Shown here one piece after another: positions 1 to 7,001 of a DNA stretch of 9,640 nt (the stretch's first letter is position 1; each line of letters starts with the position of its first letter). The notes below the pieces were generated by a model, which saw only the letters and a list, made by a program, of their open reading frames with translations, made no database searches and had not been told where the DNA came from. The translations under genes and the position numbers were made by a program. This DNA is from Lachnospiraceae bacterium UBA7598 (GTDB lineage: Bacteria; Bacillota; Clostridia; Lachnospirales; Lachnospiraceae): NCBI GenBank assembly GCA_002474415.1, contig DLQV01000137.1, forward strand, positions 16,456-26,095, in the 5' to 3' direction.

Positions 1-2
1 TT

Positions 3-1418
3 TGCGTAATGTTTACAGGCCAGCTGTTTGCACTTCCGGTGTATTTTCTGGCAGTTAATTATGTGGCACTTGCATTTTCTGTCGGGGTACGTTATGTCAT
101 CGGATATCTGGGATATGGACTAGGCATGGACAATGTGCCGGAATTTTTAATTCTGCGGATTCTGTCTCCGATGAACTATCTGTACAATAATGTGCGTTTT
201 GTTTTTCAGGAATCTTATAACCAGAAAATGGATCGGATGACAGGGGTGTTATCTTATCGGGGACTGTGGGTACTTGCAGCTTATGTACTTGCAGCGGTTG
301 CGATTTATCTGCTGGCTTATTATTGCTATAAAAAACGTCGTATGGAAAGTGCAGGGGATCTGATTACGTTTCATTGGGTAAAACCGTTATTTCGCTGGGG
401 CGTGGGAACCGGAGTCGGTTATTTTGCAGGTGTCTTTGTGACAGAATTTTTGGATTCCGTACATCTGAATGTGAAGAAGCCAATGATGTTTGCACTTGTG
501 GCAGGATTTGGCTTTGTCAGTTTTTTTATCGCACAGATGTTTGTGGAAAAGGGCTTTCGTGTGTTCAGACGCCGGAGACTGTGTGAGAGCGGATTGTTTG
601 TGCTGTTTGTGCTGGGCAGTTTCTGGGGATGTTCCAAAAATGCCATGTATCTGGAACAGTATGTGCCGGATGCGGACAACGTAAGCCGTGTGGAGGTTTC
701 TCTCAATTATCCGGTGGAATATACAGGAGAAGGCATCCAGCTGGCCTGTCAGGCACAAAAAGAGATACTGCATCATGCAAAACTTTACAGGGAGAATGTA
801 ACCGATGACAGTACGCAGGTGATTTTTTACTATCGTCTGAAAAATGGAAAAACGATTTCACGTACCTATTCGATTCCGATAGGATATGAAGAAAGTGAAA
901 AGGTTTCGAAACTGTTGTTTGAACAGGAAAACAAACCGGATCATTTTATGGAATATCTCTTTGGCACAGATTTTGAAAAAATTTCAAAGTTTAGTACGGG
1001 AACATTAACTTTAAGCGCTTCATCAGAACGTTACAAAGACCGTGATTTTGATTCAGGGACTGCAAAGAAACTGTATCAGGCCGTCTATGAGGATGCAAAA
1101 GATCAGAAAATACAAAAATATAATCTGGCAAATCTGTTGAAGGATCCGGAAGAAACCGGAGAGTATTCTTCTGCCGGCATCAGCCTGGATTTTTATCATG
1201 CATCCGCAGGATGGAAAAATGTATATGACCGGATTGAGGATTACTACGGAAACAGGGGAGAATACATGGAAACATCCACGACATATGGCGGATCGGCATA
1301 TATCAGCTTTGGAAAGGATTGTACCCATATCATACAGACACTGCTTGATTGTGGTGTGATTGCCGATGTATCGGAAATTGAGTTCCAGCAGCCGGATGTG
1401 AAAACATCACAGGGATGA
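3..1418 (+). CDS. ABC-2 permease-like membrane protein with DUF6449-like C-terminal domain (5' end missing)
   Basis: This is the C-terminal part of a larger membrane protein. The frame is open to the left window edge, so the ATG at 9 is probably an internal Met; residues here are counted from it. Hydrophobic helices lie near residues 4-25, 86-106, 131-148, 158-179 and 192-208, separated by basic loops such as KKRR at 108-111 and RRRR at 187-190. About 260 mostly soluble residues follow the last helix and probably lie outside the membrane. The first two helices look like the end of an ABC-2-type permease, and the helices plus soluble tail resemble the DUF6449 region of Firmicutes ABC permeases; this match is from memory. 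Its ATPase partner would be expected upstream, outside the window. The gene ends before a strong terminator and is separate from der. The transported substrate is unknown. Confidence 0.72.
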   Translation, partial: CVMFTGQLFALPVYFLAVNYVALAFSVGVRYVIGYLGYGLGMDNVPEFLILRILSPMNYLYNNVRFVFQESYNQKMDRMTGVLSYRGLWVLAAYVLAAVAIYLLAYYCYKKRRMESAGDLITFHWVKPLFRWGVGTGVGYFAGVFVTEFLDSVHLNVKKPMMFALVAGFGFVSFFIAQMFVEKGFRVFRRRRLCESGLFVLFVLGSFWGCSKNAMYLEQYVPDADNVSRVEVSLNYPVEYTGEGIQLACQAQKEILHHAKLYRENVTDDSTQVIFYYRLKNGKTISRTYSIPIGYEESEKVSKLLFEQENKPDHFMEYLFGTDFEKISKFSTGTLTLSASSERYKDRDFDSGTAKKLYQAVYEDAKDQKIQKYNLANLLKDPEETGEYSSAGISLDFYHASAGWKNVYDRIEDYYGNRGEYMETSTTYGGSAYISFGKDCTHIIQTLLDCGVIADVSEIEFQQPDVKTSQG

Positions 1419-1430
1419 AACCAGCGGGAC

Positions 1431-1459
1431 TTTACAACTTTCGCTGCATATTGTAAAAT
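1431..1459 (+). promoter_or_regulatory. Sigma-A type promoter for the der operon
   Basis: A -35 box TTTACA (1431-1436) and a -10 box TAAAAT (1454-1459) are separated by exactly 17 nt; each matches the consensus at 5 of 6 positions. A TG lies directly before the -10 box. The predicted start near 1466 gives a leader of about 42 nt before the der ATG. It lies just after the upstream gene's stop codon and in front of a close-packed operon, where a promoter is needed because a terminator separates the operon from the gene before it. Confidence 0.6.
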
Positions 1460-1462
1460 AAA

Positions 1463-1493
1463 GATGGCGTTTTCGGACGCCATCCATTTTTTT
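1463..1493 (+). terminator. Rho-independent terminator of the DUF6449-like gene
   Basis: An 8-bp perfect stem (GATGGCGT 1463-1470 with ACGCCATC 1477-1484) encloses the loop TTTCGG; an extra T-G wobble pair would leave a TTCG tetraloop. It is followed by CA and then seven T (1487-1493). An A-rich stretch to the left could also let it work on the opposite strand, but no opposing gene is present. The der ribosome binding site (GGAGG, 1497-1501) starts only 4 nt after the T run. Confidence 0.85.
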
Positions 1494-1507
1494 GTTGGAG
1501 GTAAAAA

Positions 1508-2830
1508 ATGAGCAGACCAGTCGTAGCCATTGTCGGGCGTCCGAATGTCGGAAAATCTACGCTTTTTAATACATTGGCAGGAGAGAGAATCTCCATTGTA
1601 AAAGACACTCCGGGTGTCACAAGAGACCGTATTTATGCGGATGTTACATGGTTAAATTATAATTTTACATTGATTGATACCGGTGGAATCGAGCCGGACA
1701 GCGGGGATGTGATTCTTTCCCAGATGCGGGAGCAGGCAGAGATTGCGATTGCTACGGCAGATGTAATCATGTTTATCACGGATGTGCGTCAGGGACTGCA
1801 GGATGCGGATGCAAAAGTAGCAGATATGCTGCGCAGATCCAAAAAGCCGGTGGTTCTGGTGGTAAATAAAGTGGACAGTTTTGAAAAATTTATGCCGGAT
1901 GTGTATGAATTTTATAATCTTGGAATCGGAGATCCATATCCGGTTTCGGCTTCTTCCATGCTCGGACTTGGTGATATGCTGGATGAAGTGGTGAAATATT
2001 TCCCGGAAGGCTCGGAAAACCAGCCGGAGGATGAGAGACCAAAGGTAGCCATTATCGGAAAGCCGAATGTCGGAAAATCTTCCCTGATCAACAAACTGGC
2101 ACAGGAAGACCGTGTAATCGTATCGGATATCGCGGGAACGACCAGAGATGCCATTGATACAGACATTAAATACAACGGAAAAGAATATGTATTTATTGAT
2201 ACGGCAGGACTTCGCCGCAAAAACAAGATCAAAGAGGAGATTGAGCGCTACAGTATTATCCGTGCTGTTACCGCTGTAGAACGGGCAGACGTGGTGATTA
2301 TCGTCATTGATGCCACCGAAGGAGTAACCGAACAGGATGCCAAGATTGCCGGAATCGCGCATGACAGAGGAAAGGGCATCATTATTGCGGTAAACAAATG
2401 GGATGCCATCGAAAAGGATAACAATACCGTAAAGAAACATACCGAAAAGATTCGTCAGATTTTAAGCTTTATGCCGTATGCGGAGATTTTGTTTATTTCT
2501 GCAAAATCCGGTCAGCGTCTGAACAAGATTTTTGAAATGATTGATGTTGTCATTGAGAACAACAGTATGCGTGTCGCAACGGGTGTCTTAAACGAAATCG
2601 TGACGGAAGCAGTTGCCATGCAGCAGCCACCGACAGATAAGGGAAAACGGTTAAAGATTTATTATGTGACACAGGTTGCGGTAAAACCACCAACCTTTGT
2701 TATATTTGTCAATGACAAGAATCTGATGCATTTTTCATACACCAGATATCTGGAGAACCGTATCCGCGATACGTTTGGGTTCCGCGGTACAGCTCTTAAA
2801 TTTATTACGAGGGAGCGAAAGGAAGATTAG
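1508..2830 (+). CDS. der: Ribosome biogenesis GTPase Der (EngA)
   Basis: Der is an essential double GTPase that assists late assembly of the 50S ribosomal subunit in the cytoplasm. At 440 residues it has the usual length. Two complete G domains are visible. G domain 1 has the P-loop GRPNVGKS (10-17), TRD (38-40), DTGG (57-60), NKVD (120-123) and SAS (147-149). G domain 2 has GKPNVGKS (184-191), TTRD (211-214), DTAG (231-234), NKWD (296-299) and SAK (331-333). A KH-like C-terminal domain follows from about residue 350, including the family's typical RDTFGFRGT segment (420-428). The start is fixed by GGAGG at 1497-1501, 6 nt before the ATG, and by P-loop position. It is the first gene of the operon and ends 2 nt before plsY. 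Nothing looks unusual in the protein. Confidence 0.98.
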   Translation: MSRPVVAIVGRPNVGKSTLFNTLAGERISIVKDTPGVTRDRIYADVTWLNYNFTLIDTGGIEPDSGDVILSQMREQAEIAIATADVIMFITDVRQGLQDADAKVADMLRRSKKPVVLVVNKVDSFEKFMPDVYEFYNLGIGDPYPVSASSMLGLGDMLDEVVKYFPEGSENQPEDERPKVAIIGKPNVGKSSLINKLAQEDRVIVSDIAGTTRDAIDTDIKYNGKEYVFIDTAGLRRKNKIKEEIERYSIIRAVTAVERADVVIIVIDATEGVTEQDAKIAGIAHDRGKGIIIAVNKWDAIEKDNNTVKKHTEKIRQILSFMPYAEILFISAKSGQRLNKIFEMIDVVIENNSMRVATGVLNEIVTEAVAMQQPPTDKGKRLKIYYVTQVAVKPPTFVIFVNDKNLMHFSYTRYLENRIRDTFGFRGTALKFITRERKED

Positions 2831-2832
2831 TT

Positions 2833-3486
2833 ATGATGATCGTCGCAAGAATCATAGCCTTATTGATCGGGTATGGATTCGGTCTGTTTCAGACGGGATA
2901 TCTGTATGGAAAAAGCAAAGGGATTGATATCCGCCAGCAGGGAAGCGGAAATGCAGGTACGACAAATTCTTTGCGTGTGCTTGGATGGAAAGCCGGCATT
3001 ATTACATTTGCCGGTGATCTGCTGAAAGCAGTGTTTGCCGTACTTCTTGTAAAACTGATTTTTCACGGAACGTTTGGTCCGGACACAAAAGTATTGGAAC
3101 TGTATGCCGGATTTGGAACGGTATTAGGACATAATTTTCCATGTTATCTGCAATTTCGCGGTGGAAAAGGAATTGCCTGTACGACAGGCGTTATCCTTGC
3201 CGTCTGTCCTCCGGCAGTGATCTGTTGTGCCGTTGGATTTCTGATTATTGTGGGAATTACCCGTTATGTTTCGGTGGGATCTATTTTTCTGGTATCTGCA
3301 TATCTGGTACAGGCGATTATTTTCGGACAGCTTGGCTGGTTAAAAATCAGCGGAGCCAGCCGGATCGAGTTTTACATACTGAGTGCATGTTTTACCGGTA
3401 TGGCAATTTGGAGACACCGTGCGAATATTGTTAGAGTGTTAAAAGGAACAGAAAATAAATTTGGAACGAAAAAAGGAGATAAATAA
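2833..3486 (+). CDS. plsY: Glycerol-3-phosphate acyltransferase PlsY
   Basis: PlsY is an integral membrane enzyme that transfers an acyl chain from acyl-phosphate (made by PlsX) to position 1 of sn-glycerol-3-phosphate, giving lysophosphatidic acid. All three family motifs are visible: GSGNAGTTNSLR (37-48), GHNFPCYLQFRGGKGIA (99-115), and RHRANIVRVLKGTENK (194-209). Hydrophobic segments lie near residues 3-24, 56-77, 117-141 and 147-166, and the C-terminal part is also apolar, as expected for the family's several helices. The length of 217 residues is slightly above the usual ~200. The ATG at 2833 follows AAAGGAAG (2818-2825); the next codon is also ATG, so 2836 is a possible alternative start. 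It lies 2 nt after der and 1 nt before gpsA, which supplies its substrate, so co-expression makes metabolic sense. Confidence 0.96.
   Translation: MMIVARIIALLIGYGFGLFQTGYLYGKSKGIDIRQQGSGNAGTTNSLRVLGWKAGIITFAGDLLKAVFAVLLVKLIFHGTFGPDTKVLELYAGFGTVLGHNFPCYLQFRGGKGIACTTGVILAVCPPAVICCAVGFLIIVGITRYVSVGSIFLVSAYLVQAIIFGQLGWLKISGASRIEFYILSACFTGMAIWRHRANIVRVLKGTENKFGTKKGDK
3473..3478 (+). promoter_or_regulatory. Ribosome binding site that fixes the gpsA start
   Basis: AAGGAG lies 9 nt before the ATG at 3488. The frame is open further upstream to a TTG at 3461, but that would add nine residues not expected before the N-terminal Rossmann strand and has no comparable site. This makes 3488 the supported start and places the site inside the last codons of plsY. 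Confidence 0.75.
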
Positions 3487-3487
3487 T

Positions 3488-4501
3488 ATGGCGAAGGTAG
3501 GAGTGATCGGAGCTGGAAGCTGGGGCATTGCGCTGGCAAAGCTTCTTCGTACCAATGGAAATGAAGTGATCGTATGGTCGATTGTCGAAGAAGAAGTTGC
3601 CATGCTCCGCAGAGAGCACGAGCATATAGACAAGCTTCCAGGAGTAAAGCTTCCGGAAGATGTCCTGTTTACAACCGATTTAAAAGAAGCAGTAACAGGA
3701 AAGGAATTTCTGATTCTTGCGGTACCGTCTGTATTTACCAGAAGTACTGCAAAAAGTATGGCAGAATATGTGACGGAAGGTCAGATTATCGTCTGTGTGG
3801 CAAAGGGAATTGAAGAGGATACCCTGATGACCATCTCAGATGTGGTAGAACAGGAGATTCCATGTGCGGATGTTGCTGTTATGTGTGGTCCGTCTCATGC
3901 GGAGGAAGTCGGAATCGGGCTTCCGACAACGGTTGTGGCGGGAGCAAAGACAGAAAGCACTGCAGAAAAAATCCAGGATTTATTTATGAATGAAGTGTTC
4001 CGTGTTTATACAAGTCCCGATATGCTGGGGATGGAACTTGGAGGTTCGCTGAAAAATGTGATTGCACTTGCCGCCGGAATGGCAGACGGCCTTGGATATG
4101 GAGATAATACCAAAGCGGCGCTGATCACCCGTGGCATTGCAGAAATTGCGGGACTTGCCGTAAAGATGGGTGCAAAGGTAGAGACTCTCTGTGGGCTGAC
4201 CGGTATCGGAGATCTGATCGTTACCTGTGAGAGCCGGCACAGCAGAAACCGCAAAGCCGGTATGCTGATCGGACAGGGATATACCATGAAGCAGGCAACC
4301 GATGAAGTAAAAATGGTAGTAGAGGGAATCTATTCCGCAAAAGCGGCGCTTGCCCTGGCAAAGAAATATGAGGTAGAACTTCCGATTATTGAAGAAGTGA
4401 ATGAGGTACTTTTTGAGGATAAACCGGCGAAGGAGGCCGTAAAGGATCTTATGGTCCGTGAGAAACGTGTGGAACATTGGAACCTGAAATGGGATAACTG
4501 A
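3488..4501 (+). CDS. gpsA: NAD(P)-dependent glycerol-3-phosphate dehydrogenase GpsA
   Basis: GpsA reduces dihydroxyacetone phosphate to sn-glycerol-3-phosphate in the cytoplasm, providing the backbone for phospholipids. With the ATG at 3488 the protein has 337 residues, the usual length. The N-terminal Rossmann fold begins [13 protein letters not shown], with the dinucleotide-binding GAGSWG at 8-13. The conserved lysines are K106 (in VAKGIE) and K189 (in GGSLKN). The C-terminal helical domain carries [12 protein letters not shown] (236-247) followed by SRNRKAG (252-258), both typical of the family. It starts 1 nt after the plsY stop and ends 1 nt before the next gene, suggesting translational coupling. 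GpsA and PlsY catalyse successive steps. In Bacillus, spoIVA lies a short way downstream of gpsA; here a dUTPase follows directly. Confidence 0.97.
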   Translation: MAKVGVIGAGSWGIALAKLLRTNGNEVIVWSIVEEEVAMLRREHEHIDKLPGVKLPEDVLFTTDLKEAVTGKEFLILAVPSVFTRSTAKSMAEYVTEGQIIVCVAKGIEEDTLMTISDVVEQEIPCADVAVMCGPSHAEEVGIGLPTTVVAGAKTESTAEKIQDLFMNEVFRVYTSPDMLGMELGGSLKNVIALAAGMADGLGYGDNTKAALITRGIAEIAGLAVKMGAKVETLCGLTGIGDLIVTCESRHSRNRKAGMLIGQGYTMKQATDEVKMVVEGIYSAKAALALAKKYEVELPIIEEVNEVLFEDKPAKEAVKDLMVREKRVEHWNLKWDN

Positions 4502-4502
4502 T

Positions 4503-4937
4503 ATGCAGAAAATTAAGATTAAGTATTTTACAGATAAGATAGACCCGTTGGATTACATCGAAGGAAAATCCGACTGGATCGATATGCGGGCTTCGGAGGA
4601 TGTTACATTAAAAGCGGGAGAGTTTGCACTGATTCCGCTTGGTGTGGCTATGGAATTGCCGAAGGGATATGAGGCGCATCTCGTGCCACGCAGTTCCACA
4701 TTTAAAAATTGGGGAATTATTCAGACAAACAGTGTTGGAATCGTAGATGGTTCCTACTGTGGAGATAATGATATGTGGAGAATGCCGGTTTATGCAACAA
4801 GAGATACTGTGATCCATGTCAATGACCGTATAGCGCAATTTCGGATCGTGGAAAACCAGCCGAAGATTGTGTTCGAAAAAGTGGAACATTTGATGGGGAA
4901 AGATCGCGGCGGTTTTGGCAGTACCGGATTATCATAA
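4503..4937 (+). CDS. dut: dUTP diphosphatase (dUTPase), YncF/YosS-like
   Basis: This enzyme would hydrolyse dUTP to dUMP and pyrophosphate, keeping uracil out of DNA and feeding thymidylate synthesis. At 144 residues it matches trimeric dUTPases. The motifs, in order, are SDWIDMRA (23-30, motif 1), PRSS (62-65, motif 2), [13 protein letters not shown] (76-88, motif 3, with D82 as the likely catalytic Asp), DRIAQF (108-113, motif 4), and RGGFGSTG (135-142, motif 5). The DWID form of motif 1 and the GDND-x-W segment (87-92) resemble B. subtilis YncF and phage SPbeta YosS rather than the E. coli form; this comparison is from memory. W92 sits where those enzymes have aromatic residues between motifs 3 and 4. 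The start lies 1 nt after the gpsA stop with only a weak GGGAT ahead of it, so translation probably depends on gpsA. The related dCTP deaminases are less likely because motif 5 is intact. Confidence 0.9.
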   Translation: MQKIKIKYFTDKIDPLDYIEGKSDWIDMRASEDVTLKAGEFALIPLGVAMELPKGYEAHLVPRSSTFKNWGIIQTNSVGIVDGSYCGDNDMWRMPVYATRDTVIHVNDRIAQFRIVENQPKIVFEKVEHLMGKDRGGFGSTGLS

Positions 4938-4971
4938 AAAATAACAGCAACAGGAGAAGGAGGATTATACT

Positions 4972-5616
4972 ATGGAAGATCGTATGATGAAATTTTATTC
5001 AAAAGAAAGCAACATGCTGGCGCTGCATGCCATGCACGGACATTTTGCAACGAGTCATTCCCACATTAATTATTATGTGGATGTGACAAGTATCAAGACA
5101 CGTGTGGCAGAGGCAAAACAGGCAGCACATGTACTGTATTCGAGAATTCCAAAGACAAAGTATGTAGATACCATTGTATGTATGGATGGAACGGAAGTGG
5201 TTGGTACATTTCTGACGGAGGAAATTCAGAGGGACGGAATTATGGGCACCACAAACCAGCATGAGACGGTGTATGTGATTTCGCCGGAAATTAACAGCAA
5301 CAACCAGATGCTGTTCCGGGATAATAATAAAGCTGCCATCAACGGAAAACATGTTGTGCTTCTTTTAGCAACCACAACAACCGGCGAGACCATTCGCAGA
5401 GCGCTCGAATGCATCCAGTATTATGGAGGAGAGATCGAGTGGGTGGCTTCTTTATTTGGAACAATCAATTCGGTAGACGGCGTAGAAGTTGAGACACTTT
5501 TTGATGAAAGTGATGTCACTGGATATGCGGCATATCCGGTTGCAGACTGTCCACTCTGCCGGCAGGGACAAAAAATTGAGGCGATGGTCAACGGTTTTGG
5601 ATATTCAAAATTGTAA
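4972..5616 (+). CDS. Orotate phosphoribosyltransferase-like protein, probably lacking normal catalytic residues
   Basis: This 214-residue protein follows the layout of a type I phosphoribosyltransferase, closest to orotate phosphoribosyltransferase. GHFATSHSHINYYVDV (23-38) resembles the OPRT segment that includes HF and YY, and VVLLLATTTTGETIRRAL (128-145) occupies the PRPP-binding motif. A CPLC pair of cysteines (193-196) near the C terminus resembles the ending of some bacterial PyrE proteins. The normally acidic pair of the PRPP motif is L132-A133, and the stretch before it (100-125) lacks the usual Lys/Arg-rich catalytic loop with its His. Orotate transfer is therefore doubtful; a binding or regulatory role, or a different substrate, is possible. 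The ATG at 4972 has AAGGAGG (4957-4963) 8 nt ahead. It lies 34 nt after the dUTPase gene, still in the der operon, and is the last gene before a terminator. The fold is fairly sure; the function is not. Confidence 0.7.
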   Translation: MEDRMMKFYSKESNMLALHAMHGHFATSHSHINYYVDVTSIKTRVAEAKQAAHVLYSRIPKTKYVDTIVCMDGTEVVGTFLTEEIQRDGIMGTTNQHETVYVISPEINSNNQMLFRDNNKAAINGKHVVLLLATTTTGETIRRALECIQYYGGEIEWVASLFGTINSVDGVEVETLFDESDVTGYAAYPVADCPLCRQGQKIEAMVNGFGYSKL

Positions 5617-5623
5617 TTTTTTG

Positions 5624-5660
5624 GGGGCGTTGTTTAACAGCAATGCCCCTTTCGTTATTT
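5624..5660 (+). terminator. Probable terminator of the der operon
   Basis: A 9-bp stem, GGGGCGTTG (5624-5632) with CAATGCCCC (5641-5649), contains one G-T wobble pair and an 8-nt loop. It starts 7 nt after the stop codon of the last operon gene. The following TTTCGTTATTT is T-rich but interrupted, so termination may be incomplete, and some transcripts could run on into the msmX-type gene. Confidence 0.65.
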
Positions 5661-5776
5661 CGCCAAGAAACCATGTAAATATTTGGACGGATTGACGGTG
5701 GTAATTTTAGACGAATTCCGTTATCATACACTTATCAGGAAGTTCATAGAAACTTCACCAAAGAAAAATAACGAAA
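5650..5776 (+). repeat. Inverted repeats in the leader region of the msmX-type gene
   Basis: TTTCGTTATTT (5650-5660) is the exact reverse complement of AAATAACGAAA (5766-5776), 105 nt apart. A third copy of the core CGTTAT occurs at 5719-5724. Between them lies a short hairpin-capable repeat, GAAGTT (5739-5744) with AACTTC (5751-5756), separated by CATAGA. The elements could be regulator binding sites or mRNA structure, but they are short and AT-rich, so chance is not excluded. TATCAT at 5722-5727 resembles a -10 box but has no good -35 partner. I cannot name a regulator or a riboswitch class here. Confidence 0.35.
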
Positions 5777-5800
5777 AGCAAAAATCAGGAGGTTTTTCAA

Positions 5801-6913
5801 ATGGCAAGTTTATCATTAAAGAACGTTTGTAAAGTATATCCAAACGGATTTGAGGCAGTAAAGGATTTCAATCTGGATGTTGCAGATAAAGAGTTTATCA
5901 TCTTCGTAGGACCATCTGGATGTGGTAAATCTACAACACTTCGTATGATCGCAGGTCTTGAGGAGATTTCTTCCGGCGATCTGATCATCGATGGAAAAGT
6001 AATGAACGATGTAGAGCCAAAGGATCGTGATATCGCAATGGTATTCCAGAACTACGCTCTGTATCCACATATGACAGTATTTGACAACATGGCATTCGGT
6101 CTTAAGTTAAGAAAAGTTCCGAAGGATGAGATCAAAGCAAAGGTTGAGGAAGCAGCAAGAATCCTTGATCTGGAGAAGTTACTGGATCGTAAGCCAAAGG
6201 CTCTTTCCGGTGGACAGAGACAGCGTGTTGCCATGGGTCGTGCAATCGTTCGTAATCCTAAGGTATTCCTTATGGATGAGCCTTTATCCAACCTGGATGC
6301 AAAGCTTCGTGTACAGATGAGATCTGAGATCGCTTCTTTACATAACAGATTAGGTGCTACGATCATCTATGTAACACATGATCAGACAGAGGCTATGACA
6401 CTTGGAACCAGAATCGTTGTATTAAAAGATGGTGTAATCATGCAGGTTGATTCTCCACAGAAATTATACAATGAGCCAAACAACTTATTCGTAGCTGGAT
6501 TCATCGGATCTCCACAGATGAATTTCATCGATGCTAAGTGCACTGTTCAGGGTGACAAAGCTACATTAACATTCGGTGATTACTCTGTAGTTCTTCCAGA
6601 CTACAAGGCAAAGAAACTCGAAGAGGGTGGATACAATGGAAAGACTGTTGTATTAGGTATCAGACCAGAAGATATTTCTGATGATCCTGAGATGATTCAA
6701 AAGAATGGTGACTGTGTCATCGAATCTGATGTAACAGGATACGAGTTACTTGGTGCAGAAGTATTACTGTACTACTCTGTAGCTGGTGCAAACATGACTG
6801 CAAGAGTTGATTCTGATACACCTGCTCGTTATGGCGATCATATCAAGCTGGCATTTGATCCTCATAAGATTCATGTATTCGACAAGGAAACAGAATTGAC
6901 AATTACCAACTAG
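5801..6913 (+). CDS. ugpC: MsmX/UgpC-type ATP-binding protein of carbohydrate ABC importers
   Basis: This cytoplasmic ATPase powers CUT1-type sugar importers by binding pairs of permease subunits. It has 370 residues, the usual length. Visible are Walker A GPSGCGKS (37-44), Q-loop Q83, signature LSGGQ (135-139), Walker B VFLMDEP (155-161, E160 catalytic), D-loop SNLD (163-166), and H193. FIGSPQMNF (234-242) leads into a C-terminal TOBE/OB-fold region to about 360, as in MalK, UgpC and MsmX. AGGAGG (5787-5792) lies 8 nt before the ATG. No permease or binding-protein gene is nearby, so like B. subtilis MsmX it probably serves several transporters; the true substrates cannot be read from the sequence. 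Proline codons are CCA or CCT in 15 of 16 cases, and arginine codons are only CGT and AGA, unlike its CCG-rich neighbours, suggesting high expression. A strong hairpin follows, so it may be transcribed alone. Confidence 0.95.
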   Translation: MASLSLKNVCKVYPNGFEAVKDFNLDVADKEFIIFVGPSGCGKSTTLRMIAGLEEISSGDLIIDGKVMNDVEPKDRDIAMVFQNYALYPHMTVFDNMAFGLKLRKVPKDEIKAKVEEAARILDLEKLLDRKPKALSGGQRQRVAMGRAIVRNPKVFLMDEPLSNLDAKLRVQMRSEIASLHNRLGATIIYVTHDQTEAMTLGTRIVVLKDGVIMQVDSPQKLYNEPNNLFVAGFIGSPQMNFIDAKCTVQGDKATLTFGDYSVVLPDYKAKKLEEGGYNGKTVVLGIRPEDISDDPEMIQKNGDCVIESDVTGYELLGAEVLLYYSVAGANMTARVDSDTPARYGDHIKLAFDPHKIHVFDKETELTITN

Positions 6914-6942
6914 TCCGTTAAAATTATATAGTTGTAAATCTT

Positions 6943-6977
6943 GAACCCGGGTGTTAGTATTTACACCCGGGTTCTTT
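6943..6977 (+). terminator. Terminator hairpin after the msmX-type gene
   Basis: A perfect 12-bp stem, GAACCCGGGTGT (6943-6954) with ACACCCGGGTTC (6963-6974), encloses the 8-nt loop TAGTATTT. Only three T follow before CG, so it may terminate only partly or mainly protect the 3' end of the mRNA. Some readthrough into the regulator gene is plausible, since I see no convincing promoter in 6914-7001. Confidence 0.7.
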
Positions 6978-7001
6978 CGAACATAAATAATAGGAGAGTA
7001 T

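Noticed and set aside
1652..2440. A 262-codon open frame on the minus strand
   Set aside because: It lies fully inside der, which is unmistakable on the plus strand. The translation is rich in Cys, His, Ile and Phe, has no recognisable domain, and no ribosome binding site supports it.
3461..3487. Upstream TTG start for gpsA adding nine residues
   Set aside because: The ATG at 3488 has AAGGAG at good spacing, and the protein then begins directly at the expected Rossmann strand.
5692..5727. Promoter for the msmX-type gene from TTGACG (5692-5697) and TATCAT (5722-5727)
   Set aside because: The spacing is 24 nt, far from 17. With 17-nt spacing the -35 position before TATCAT reads TGGTAA, matching the consensus at only half the positions. 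A promoter probably exists here, but I cannot place it.
5617..5800. CcpA catabolite (cre) site or a known riboswitch before the msmX-type gene
   Set aside because: No match to the cre consensus on either strand and no layout of a riboswitch class that I recognise; only short repeats are present.
6914..7001. Promoter for the PucR/CdaR-type gene in the 88-nt gap
   Set aside because: AT-rich TATATA-like strings are present before the hairpin, but no -35 box stands at a fitting distance, so I do not call one.
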